Shown here: positions 1-5,703 of the stretch, in pieces
Numbering within the stretch: position 1 is the stretch's first letter
Layout: each line of letters starts with the position of its first letter
Origin: an uncultured Prevotella sp.
GTDB lineage: Bacteria; Bacteroidota; Bacteroidia; Bacteroidales; Bacteroidaceae
Assembly (NCBI GenBank): GCA_937889855.1
Contig: CALBYK010000380.1
Location: 1 to 23,253 of the forward strand
Direction of reading: 5' to 3'
DNA: 23,253 nucleotides
Notes under the pieces: generated by a model
The model's database searches: none
The model's input: the letters and a program-made list of their open reading frames with translations, nothing else
Told to the model about the DNA's origin: nothing
Position numbers and translations under genes: made by a program

Positions 1-1177
1 CGTCTTCCTTCTCTATCTCGTCAATGGCTTTGAACAGCTGCTTTGAGCATATCTCCTGAGGTGTAGGCAACGTGCCGTCCACAAACTCCTTGCCAATAAT
101 CTTCTCAATGGCGCGCACCTTTCCCTTCTCTTTGGTGTGGATGATGCTGATGGATGTGCCCTTCTTGCCGGCACGTCCAGTGCGTCCGGAGCGGTGCGTG
201 TAGCTCTCGGTGTCGGCAGGAAGACCGTAGTTGATGACGTGAGTGAGGTCGTCAACGTCAAGTCCGCGGGCTGCCACGTCAGTGGCCACGAGAATCTGCG
301 TTATGTGCTGGCGGAACTTCTGCATGGTGATGTCGCGCTGCTGCTGCGAGAGGTCGCCATGCAGCGGCTCGGCGTTGTAGCCGTCGCGTATGAGCTTGTC
401 GGCAACTTCCTGCGTCTCCGCCTTGGTGCGGCAGAACACTATGCCGTATATGCGCGGATAGTAGTCGACAATGCGCTTCAGGGCAAGATACTTGTCCTTT
501 GCGCTCACCATATAGTAGATGTGGTTCACGTTCTCCGCTCCCTCGTTGCGCGAGCCAACGACAATCTCCTTGTGGTCGTGCAGGTAGTTCAGGGCTATCT
601 TCTCTATCTCCTTGCTCATGGTGGCAGAGAAGAGCAGGGTGTTGCGGTCGGCAGGCACATTGTCGAATATCTCGTTTATGCTGTCCGAGAATCCCATGTT
701 GAGCATCTCGTCAGCCTCGTCAAGCACCACATTCTTCACGCCGTCGAGCTTCGCCGCGCCGCGGTGCATGAGGTCGATGAGGCGTCCCGGGGTGGCAACG
801 ATTATCTGTGCGCCGTGCTTCAGGGCGTGTATCTGGTTGATGATGGACGTGCCGCCATAGACGGCAACGATGTTGATGCCCTTTATGTATTTGGCGAACG
901 ACTTCAGGTCGTCGGCTATCTGTAGGCAGAGCTCGCGTGTGGGCGATATCACGATGGCCTGTGTCGTGCGGTCGGCTGGGTCGGTGCGCTGCAGGAGCGG
1001 TATGCCGAAGGCGGCTGTCTTGCCCGTTCCGGTCTGTGCCAGGGCGATGACGTCGTTGCCGCTTGACAGCAGATATGGTATAACTTCTTCCTGTACTGGC
1101 ATCGGATGCTCGAAGCCCAGTTCCTCGATGGCCTTGCGTATGTTCTCGCTAACGCCCAATTCTTCAAATGTCTTCAA
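1..1177 (-). CDS. DEAD-box ATP-dependent RNA helicase (3' end cut by window edge)
   Basis: ATP-dependent RNA unwinding in the cytoplasm; relatives (DeaD/CsdA, RhlE, DbpA) act in ribosome assembly, mRNA decay and cold adaptation. The 392 visible residues hold every core motif in order: Q-motif region 4-31, motif I AQTGTGKT (47-54), Ia PTREL (79-83), Ib TPGR (129-132), II DEAD (153-156), III SAT (184-186), V ATDVAARGLDV (298-308), VI HRSGRTGRAG (328-337). The frame is still open at base 2, so the C-terminal part, often an RNA-binding domain, is missing. The start is inferred as TTG at 1177, giving MKTFEELGVS, the usual start of Bacteroidales homologues; no in-frame ATG lies between it and the upstream stop at 1216-1214. 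Function class is certain; the subfamily cannot be fixed without the C-terminus. Confidence 0.95.
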   Translation of the reverse strand, partial: MKTFEELGVSENIRKAIEELGFEHPMPVQEEVIPYLLSSGNDVIALAQTGTGKTAAFGIPLLQRTDPADRTTQAIVISPTRELCLQIADDLKSFAKYIKGINIVAVYGGTSIINQIHALKHGAQIIVATPGRLIDLMHRGAAKLDGVKNVVLDEADEMLNMGFSDSINEIFDNVPADRNTLLFSATMSKEIEKIALNYLHDHKEIVVGSRNEGAENVNHIYYMVSAKDKYLALKRIVDYYPRIYGIVFCRTKAETQEVADKLIRDGYNAEPLHGDLSQQQRDITMQKFRQHITQILVATDVAARGLDVDDLTHVINYGLPADTESYTHRSGRTGRAGKKGTSISIIHTKEKGKVRAIEKIIGKEFVDGTLPTPQEICSKQLFKAIDEIEKED

Positions 1178-1354
1178 TATAAAAATGTTGTTTAAAAAGT
1201 GGATATGAGTGGATTAGAATCAAATCCGACGCTACGCCATCGTCTTCCCCAGCCATGCGTGCAAGCAGACTGTCGCTCACGACAGTTCTCTTGATTGAAG
1301 ACACCGGGCAGCTTCTCGTAAAATAAAAATCCTGAATTTCTGATTGCAAAGTTA
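1178..1354 (-). promoter_or_regulatory. Helicase promoter -7 element and long structured leader
   Basis: A TAACTTTG match to the Bacteroidetes -7 consensus lies at 1354-1347 on the minus strand, but no clear -33 TTTG is visible. It implies a leader of about 160 nt. The leader contains a perfect 7-bp hairpin with a 4-nt loop (ACTGTCG/CGACAGT, 1269-1286) and a distant GTCTTC/GAAGAC pair that could enclose it. A reading frame beginning at an internal ATG of the leader overlaps the helicase TTG start and stops at 1164. Structured leaders are known for some cold-shock helicases; a regulatory role here is inferred. Confidence 0.45.
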
Positions 1355-1455
1355 CTCAAAATATTGCGCATTAAGGCATTATAGCGGAAGAATATTATAA
1401 ACCAGATGATATTTATTCGGGGCAATTAAGACACAATATCATTAGTATATTGGGT

Positions 1456-1498
1456 AAAAAAACTATCCGCAACACCCATTTATAGGCATTGCGGATAG
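1456..1498 (-). terminator. Intrinsic terminator after rnc
   Basis: Read on the minus strand, a perfect 10-bp stem (CTATCCGCAA/TTGCGGATAG, arms 1498-1489 and 1472-1463) with a 16-nt loop is followed directly by seven T residues (1462-1456). It lies about 64 nt past the rnc stop and separates the acpP-fabF-rnc unit from the helicase. The shape is that of a classic Rho-independent terminator. Confidence 0.88.
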
Positions 1499-1561
1499 GA
1501 TATTCATGCTGTTTAAAGTTTTAGCGGACTGCAATAATCTTTCTATAAAAATTCGCGTCGC

Positions 1562-2704
1562 TTATTCTTCAGCGAAAGCTGCGGCCTCAGCCGCGGCAAT
1601 GATGTCCTCACGGCTCTGCTCACGAGCAGAGATGTGGCTCAAGTCGAACTCCTTACTCTCGAGGTCAAGCTTTCCGGCTGCCGCGCCATCCTCCTGCGAC
1701 TTGGCTTCAACAACCTTAGACTTCTCTTCATCCGTCTCAGCCTTATCGCCGGCAGCATCAACGCTGTCCTTGCGGTACATAGGCGAGCGGCGCTCGCGTT
1801 TCCTCTTGCCGCGGTTGAGCGCCTCCACGGCAGCCTCGGCATTGGCCTCCACCTCAGGATTTAGGATGATGAAGTCGTCGGCAGTCTGCTCCGTTGACGG
1901 CACGTTCTCTACGGGCTCCTCCTCCATCTTGGTGCGGTCGGTCTTGGCTGCAAACACCTGGTCGATGAACTGCGGCTCCTTGCGCAGCTTCTCAAGCGTG
2001 AGCTTGGAGGCAAGCTGCTGGCTCTCCTTCTTGCTATAGCCCTGTCCGCAGCAGCCCTCCACACTCTCGAGTACCACCTGATACTTGAATACCGGCGACC
2101 CTGTCTTGTCCTTCTCCTGCGACAACACACGGAAGTCAATGCGCACACGGTTCTTCTGGCTCCATTCGATGAGCTTGCTCTTGAAGTTTACTTCCTTATA
2201 AGCAACCTTGTCGATGTTTATCATTTGTGCCAGAATGCGATTGCGCATGAACTCCATACAGGCGTCGTAGCCACGGTCGAGATATATTGCGCCTACGAGA
2301 GCCTCGAAAGCGTTGCCCCCCATATACGAGTTGTGCGACGAGGAGCGTCCGCTTGAGAGAATGAGCTGGTTAATGCCCATCTCCTGGGCAAGGCGGTTGA
2401 GAGTGTCGCGCTGCACGAGCTTGGAGCGCGTGTTAGTGAGAAATCCCTCACGCTTGCCGGGAAAATGACGGTAGACGATGTCGCCCACAGTGGCGTCGAG
2501 AATGGCATCGCCCAAGAACTCGAGGCGCTCGTTATTGACCGGCTTGCCCTTGGCGTTGCGCTTGTACATGCTCTTGTGCATCAGCGCGAGCTTGTAGTAG
2601 CTTATGTCGTGAGGGTAGAAACCTATGATTTGGCGTAAAGACAAATAAAGCTCCTTGTCCTTGCGGAAAGGGAGCTTCATTCTGTCGATGAGATTACTCA
2701 GCAT
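1562..2704 (-). CDS. rnc: Ribonuclease III with long charged C-terminal extension
   Basis: Cleaves double-stranded RNA in rRNA and mRNA processing. The endonuclease domain (about 20-165) carries the signature NERLEFLGDA at 58-67, giving metal-binding residues E59, E62 and D66, plus E134 in the second acidic site. A double-stranded RNA-binding domain spans about 173-243. Residues 246-380 form a low-complexity, mostly acidic tail with a basic patch (RGKRKRERR); typical RNase III proteins are about 220-260 residues, so the tail is extra. N131 sits where E. coli has D114. The start (MLSNLIDRMK) lies 11 nt inside the end of fabF, suggesting translational coupling. The gene order acpP-fabF-rnc is common in Bacteroidetes and supports the call. 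Confidence 0.97.
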   Translation of the reverse strand: MLSNLIDRMKLPFRKDKELYLSLRQIIGFYPHDISYYKLALMHKSMYKRNAKGKPVNNERLEFLGDAILDATVGDIVYRHFPGKREGFLTNTRSKLVQRDTLNRLAQEMGINQLILSSGRSSSHNSYMGGNAFEALVGAIYLDRGYDACMEFMRNRILAQMINIDKVAYKEVNFKSKLIEWSQKNRVRIDFRVLSQEKDKTGSPVFKYQVVLESVEGCCGQGYSKKESQQLASKLTLEKLRKEPQFIDQVFAAKTDRTKMEEEPVENVPSTEQTADDFIILNPEVEANAEAAVEALNRGKRKRERRSPMYRKDSVDAAGDKAETDEEKSKVVEAKSQEDGAAAGKLDLESKEFDLSHISAREQSREDIIAAAEAAAFAEE

Positions 2705-3956
2705 ATTTCTTGAATATTACACATGCGTTGTGACCGCCGAAACCGAATGTGTTGCTCAATGCAGCACGAATCTCACGCTTCTGGGCCTTGTTGAAGGTGA
2801 AGTTGAGATTGTAGTCGAGCTCGGGATCCATGTCGTCTTCCTCGTGATTGATGGTAGGCGGAACGATGTCGTTCTTCACTGCAAGCACAGAGATGAGAGC
2901 CTCCACAGCGCCGGCAGCACCGAGAAGGTGGCCAGTCATTGACTTTGTAGAGCTGATGTTGAGCTTGTAGGCAGCCTCGCCGAACACCTGCTTGATGGCC
3001 TTGGCCTCAGAGATGTCGCCCACGTGGGTTGACGTGCCGTGTACGTTGATGTAGTCGATGTCTTCAGGATTCAAGCCAGCATCGTCGAGAGCGTTCTGCA
3101 TAACGAGGCATGCTCCGAGACCCTCTGGATGAGAGGCTGTGATGTGGTAGGCGTCGGCTGACATGCCCGCACCGACCATCTCGGCGTAAATCTTGGCTCC
3201 ACGAGCCTTTGCGTGCTCATACTCCTCAAGGATGAGACAGCCAGAACCCTCACCCATGATGAATCCGTCGCGGCTTGCGCTGAACGGACGCGATGCGTGC
3301 TCAGGGTCGTCGTTGCGTGTGGAGAGCGCGTGCATAGCGTTGAACCCGCCTACACCGCTGGCTGTGATGGCAGCCTCTGCGCCACCGCTCACGATGACGT
3401 TGGCCTTGCCCAAACGGATGAGGTTGAAGGCGTCGGCAAGAGCGTTGGTAGAAGATGCGCATGCTGATGTTGTCGTGTAGTTGGGACCGTGGAATCCGTA
3501 CTGGATTGATATCTGGCCTGCAGCTATGTCGGCAATCATCTTAGGGATAAAGAAGGGGTTGAATTTCGGACCGTTCTCCTGGTGCTGTGCCCAGTAGCCT
3601 ACTTCCTCCTCGAAAGTCTTGATGCCACCGATACCCACACCGAAGATTACTCCGATACGGTTTTTGTCTTCCTCGTCAAGATTCATGCCTGAGTCTTCAA
3701 CGGCCTGCTTGGCAGCAATCATGGCAAGCTGCGCGTAGCGGTCCATCTTGCGTGCCTCCTTGCGGTCGATATAGTCGTTGATTTTGAGACCCTTTACCTC
3801 GCAGGCAAACTGAGTCTTGAACTGTGAAGCGTCGAATAATGTAATAGGTGCTGCGCCGCTCACGCCCGCAACAATATTGTTCCAGGTGTCCTCAGTGTTG
3901 TTGCCCAACGGGGTAACGGCTCCGAGACCTGTTACTACTACTCTCTTTAATTCCAT
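2694..3956 (-). CDS. fabF: Beta-ketoacyl-ACP synthase II
   Basis: Condenses malonyl-ACP with a growing acyl-ACP in type II fatty-acid elongation, in the cytosol. At 420 residues it has the normal family length. The catalytic triad is visible: C166 in TTTSACASS, H306 in VHGTSTHVGD and H343 in STKSMTGHLLGAAG, with K338 also in place. The glycine-rich C-terminal strand NTFGFGGHNA (402-411) is intact. It lies downstream of its acyl-carrier partner acpP, with a hairpin and T-tract in the 80-nt gap, and overlaps the start of rnc by 11 nt. The enzyme identity is secure; FabF rather than FabB rests on length and on pairing with acpP. Confidence 0.98.
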   Translation of the reverse strand: MELKRVVVTGLGAVTPLGNNTEDTWNNIVAGVSGAAPITLFDASQFKTQFACEVKGLKINDYIDRKEARKMDRYAQLAMIAAKQAVEDSGMNLDEEDKNRIGVIFGVGIGGIKTFEEEVGYWAQHQENGPKFNPFFIPKMIADIAAGQISIQYGFHGPNYTTTSACASSTNALADAFNLIRLGKANVIVSGGAEAAITASGVGGFNAMHALSTRNDDPEHASRPFSASRDGFIMGEGSGCLILEEYEHAKARGAKIYAEMVGAGMSADAYHITASHPEGLGACLVMQNALDDAGLNPEDIDYINVHGTSTHVGDISEAKAIKQVFGEAAYKLNISSTKSMTGHLLGAAGAVEALISVLAVKNDIVPPTINHEEDDMDPELDYNLNFTFNKAQKREIRAALSNTFGFGGHNACVIFKKYAE

Positions 3957-3980
3957 TTAAAAAATTTACGGGTTATGGTT

Positions 3981-4032
3981 AAAAAAATGGTTTATGGTTT
4001 ATGAATACACCATAAACTATAAACCATAAACC
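3981..4032 (-). terminator. Terminator-like hairpin between acpP and fabF
   Basis: On the minus strand, copies of a GGTTTAT-type unit form an inverted repeat with two registers: a perfect 14-bp pairing of 4032-4019 with 4002-3989 (16-nt loop), or a 15-bp pairing of 4025-4011 with 4003-3989 with one mismatch (7-nt loop). One A and then seven T residues (3987-3981) follow. It looks like an AT-rich intrinsic terminator and may act as a partial one, so that acpP mRNA exceeds fabF-rnc mRNA. That role is inferred. Confidence 0.6.
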
Positions 4033-4036
4033 TTAT

Positions 4037-4273
4037 TTATTTTGCGTTCTCCTCGATGTAAGCGATAGCGTCGCCAACAGTAGCGATCTTCTCAGCCTTG
4101 TCGTCAGGGATAGAGATGCCGAACTCCTTCTCGAACTCCATGATGAGCTCTACAGTGTCGAGAGAGTCTGCTCCAAGATCGTTTGTGAAGCTTGCTTCTG
4201 GCTTAACGTCTGCTTCGTCTACACCGAGTTTGTCAACGATGATAGCCTTTACTTTTGATTCGATTTCTGACAT
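4037..4273 (-). CDS. acpP: Acyl carrier protein
   Basis: Carries acyl chains on a 4'-phosphopantetheine arm for fatty-acid synthesis and lipid A assembly. The 78-residue, strongly acidic sequence has the invariant DSL motif with the modified serine at S37 (GADSLDTVEL), followed by the standard helix II sequence and the family's usual length. It is the first gene of the acpP-fabF-rnc unit and has a good promoter 54-85 nt upstream. The hairpin just after its stop may raise its expression relative to fabF. Confidence 0.98.
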   Translation of the reverse strand: MSEIESKVKAIIVDKLGVDEADVKPEASFTNDLGADSLDTVELIMEFEKEFGISIPDDKAEKIATVGDAIAYIEENAK

Positions 4274-4326
4274 AATTTCTAATTTTAAAGTGTTTATAAT
4301 ATTTATTTCGCTTTTAAAAACGGATG

Positions 4327-4358
4327 CAAAGGAACAAATTTTTATTCATATAGGCAAA
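4327..4358 (-). promoter_or_regulatory. acpP promoter, Bacteroidetes type
   Basis: On the minus strand a -33 TTTG (4358-4355) is followed after exactly 20 nt by TTCCTTTG (4334-4327), a seven-of-eight match to the Bacteroidetes TAnnTTTG -7 element (the second position is T instead of A). Transcription would start near 4320, giving a leader of about 47 nt for acpP. Confidence 0.7.
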
Positions 4359-4604
4359 TATTTTCCTACAAAAAGCCACTTTGTGTGCACAAACACCCTA
4401 TAAATGTGCATATTTTGGGCTCTTTTCATTTCGATTTCAAAGGTTTTAAGGCTTAATTATCAGGCTCAACCGTCATCAATAGCCACCTATACAGGTGTAC
4501 AGGATTCATGCTACACATTATATTATATATAGAATATACATATTGCAAACATTATGTTCCAAATTCAAGAAAACCACTTTTTTTGAAAAAAAACTTGCCA
4601 AACT
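4359..4604. other. Intergenic stretch between divergent acpP and HU promoters
   Basis: AT-rich spacer with no convincing gene. A small hairpin (CACCT/AGGTG with a 4-nt loop, near 4480-4495) and runs of A and T near 4575-4593 are the only structure I can see. A reading frame from 4495 to 4764 crosses the HU promoter, so its upper half is unlikely to be translated from that transcript. Confidence 0.4.
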
Positions 4605-4636
4605 ATTGACATCGCTCGCGCCATTTTATACCTTTG
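4605..4636 (+). promoter_or_regulatory. Promoter of the HU-like/microprotein operon
   Basis: ATTG (4605-4608) and TACCTTTG (4629-4636) are separated by 20 nt, matching the Bacteroidetes -33/-7 arrangement. The start point would be near 4643, giving a leader of about 160 nt before the HU-like gene. Confidence 0.7.
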
Positions 4637-4665
4637 CAATCGTAATCAGAAACACAAACAATCTG

Positions 4666-4764
4666 ATGCCAAGTCCAAAAAGAAGGAAGGATGCATCCAC
4701 AACAGGCTCACGTCGACTAAAAGCCAGGCTTCCATACAGGACAACCGAAAAACACAAAAACTAA
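4666..4764 (+). CDS. Possible 32-residue basic leader peptide
   Basis: A short ATG frame lies inside the predicted leader, about 23 nt after the likely transcription start and 37 nt before the HU-like gene. The peptide (begins MPSPKRRKDA, ends TEKHKN) is very basic, with roughly a third Lys or Arg, and has no membrane segment. I do not recognise it. It could be a real microprotein, a regulatory uORF, or a chance frame. No conserved ribosome-binding site helps to decide. Reported only because it is well placed for translation. Confidence 0.25.
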   Translation: MPSPKRRKDASTTGSRRLKARLPYRTTEKHKN

Positions 4765-4801
4765 CATTTTAAAATCAACCATCTAAAAACACAAAACAAC
4801 T

Positions 4802-5323
4802 ATGGCAGTAAATTACAAAGTTTATCGAAGCAACCGCAGTGGTGCTACCAACGGCAAGTTCTATGCACGCACAGCCTATCGCGACACCGTCACCATCAAA
4901 GACCTCGCCAAGAAGATGCAGGCCAACTGTACGGTTAAGCACTCAGACATCGTAGCCGTGCTCACCGAGCTCTCCGAAGTAATGAAGGACGAGTTGCAGA
5001 GCGGCAACCGGGTGAAGATTGACGGGCTGGGCACCTTCAAGGTGGGCCTCTCGTCCAAGGGCGCAGAATCGGCAAATGAGTTCACTGCGGCCAACATCAA
5101 AAACTCGCATATCATCTTCACGCCAGAGATAACGGTAGACGCAAGCGGCAAGCGCACCAAGAACCTGCTCGCAGGATTGAGGGTGAAGGAAGCCGACGCA
5201 TACGAGAGCCTCAAGACAAAGGAGCCTGCCGACGACAAGACCGACAATGACAAGGTCGACAATGACAAGGCCGACAATGACAAAACCGACAAGGATAAGA
5301 CCGACAATGAAATGGGAGAATAG
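4802..5323 (+). CDS. HU-family DNA-binding protein (HU-HIG type) with repetitive charged tail
   Basis: A likely nucleoid-type DNA-binding protein. Residues about 1-125 fit the Bacteroidetes HU-like domain: start MAVNYKVYRSNRS, helical segment TIKDLAKKMQ, the helix around TELSEVMKDEL and the loop-strand GNRVKIDGLGTFKVGL that resembles the HU beta-arm region. The tail (about 143-173) is built from five 5-residue units of the DNDKx type encoded by a 15-bp tandem repeat and is probably disordered. Two small membrane proteins follow, the first 34 nt downstream. This HU plus 'smalltalk' pairing is familiar in Bacteroides and Prevotella, often beside an amidase, which is not present here. DNA binding is a family inference; the target is unknown. 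Confidence 0.85.
   Translation: MAVNYKVYRSNRSGATNGKFYARTAYRDTVTIKDLAKKMQANCTVKHSDIVAVLTELSEVMKDELQSGNRVKIDGLGTFKVGLSSKGAESANEFTAANIKNSHIIFTPEITVDASGKRTKNLLAGLRVKEADAYESLKTKEPADDKTDNDKVDNDKADNDKTDKDKTDNEMGE
5234..5308 (+). repeat. 15-bp tandem repeat, five units, in frame
   Basis: Five head-to-tail copies of a GACAAGRYCGACAAT-like unit at 5234, 5249, 5264, 5279 and 5294, the last two with small changes. They encode the Asp/Lys/Asn tail of the HU-like protein. Because the unit is a multiple of three, gain or loss of copies would keep the frame, so this is a candidate variable-number repeat. Confidence 0.93.
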
Positions 5324-5357
5324 ATTCATTCACAACTAACAACAAAACCTGAGAAAC

Positions 5358-5468
5358 ATGAGATTCAATCCAACCGACTGGAAAGTGATAATCAAAGTAG
5401 TAATAGCCATCGCGACAACCATACTCGGCGCCATTGGCGCGGGGCAAGAGGAAGCGAATGAAAAATGA
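5358..5468 (+). CDS. 'Smalltalk' family membrane microprotein (36 residues)
   Basis: A very small protein starting MRFNPTDWKVIIKVV, with one hydrophobic segment (about 10-29, rich in Ile, Ala, Val and Gly) and a short acidic tail (QEEANEK). Length, a W-K start before a single membrane helix, and position just after an HU-like gene match what I recall as the Bacteroidetes 'smalltalk protein' family, whose function is unknown. It starts 34 nt after the HU-like stop and overlaps the next small frame by 11 nt. It should sit in the inner membrane, with the basic end probably cytoplasmic. Confidence 0.75.
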   Translation: MRFNPTDWKVIIKVVIAIATTILGAIGAGQEEANEK

Positions 5469-5562
5469 CTATAACAAACGCATTGCTATGGCTGTGCTGT
5501 ACGCCATATATATAATTCTGTCAATACTCGCGGCGATAAGCTGCACTATTGGAATGATGTGA
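5458..5562 (+). CDS. Second membrane microprotein (34 residues), overlapping the first
   Basis: An ATG frame starting inside the last codons of the smalltalk gene (11-nt overlap, +1 register). It begins MKNDYNKRIA and then has one hydrophobic helix (about 11-33, with Ile, Leu, Ala, a cysteine and a final GMM). The basic, polar start and single helix are those of a type II single-span peptide. The ATGA-like overlap suggests translation coupled to the upstream gene. I know no family for it. A long hairpin begins 5 nt after its stop. It is plausible as a coding gene but needs conservation evidence. Confidence 0.55.
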   Translation: MKNDYNKRIAMAVLYAIYIILSILAAISCTIGMM

Positions 5563-5566
5563 CAAC

Positions 5567-5634
5567 AAGGCTTGTTTGCCGATTTTTGCAGGGCATTGGT
5601 TGAATGACCGTAAAAATCATGGCAAGCAAGCCTT
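5567..5634 (+). terminator. Long hairpin ending the HU/microprotein operon
   Basis: Arms 5567-5587 and 5612-5634 pair over 21 positions with one U-G wobble and a 2-nt bulge, around a 24-nt loop. The following bases (ATTTTG, then A-rich) are only a weak U-tract. Position right after the last small gene supports a transcription terminator or an mRNA 3'-end stabiliser. Confidence 0.6.
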
Positions 5635-5654
5635 ATTTTGTAAAAAAATTATTT

Positions 5655-5662
5655 TATTTTTG
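5655..5662 (+). promoter_or_regulatory. -7 element upstream of the MscS-type gene
   Basis: TATTTTTG is an exact match to TAnnTTTG, 42 nt before the ATG at 5704. No properly spaced -33 TTTG is present; the nearest lies 14 nt upstream. Confidence 0.5.
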
Positions 5663-5703
5663 CACAACCTAAAAATACAAACAATAACAACATCATTAAT
5701 TAT

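Noticed and set aside
137..925. 262-codon plus-strand frame
   Set aside because: Lies wholly antisense to the DEAD-box helicase, whose motifs are complete on the minus strand; the frame is a shadow.
4495..4665. Upper part of an 89-codon frame ending at 4764
   Set aside because: Begins before the predicted promoter at 4605-4636, so that part would not be on the operon transcript; only the last 32 codons are kept as a weak candidate.
5234..5308. CRISPR-like array
   Set aside because: Units are 15 bp, directly adjacent, without spacers, and in frame within a coding region.
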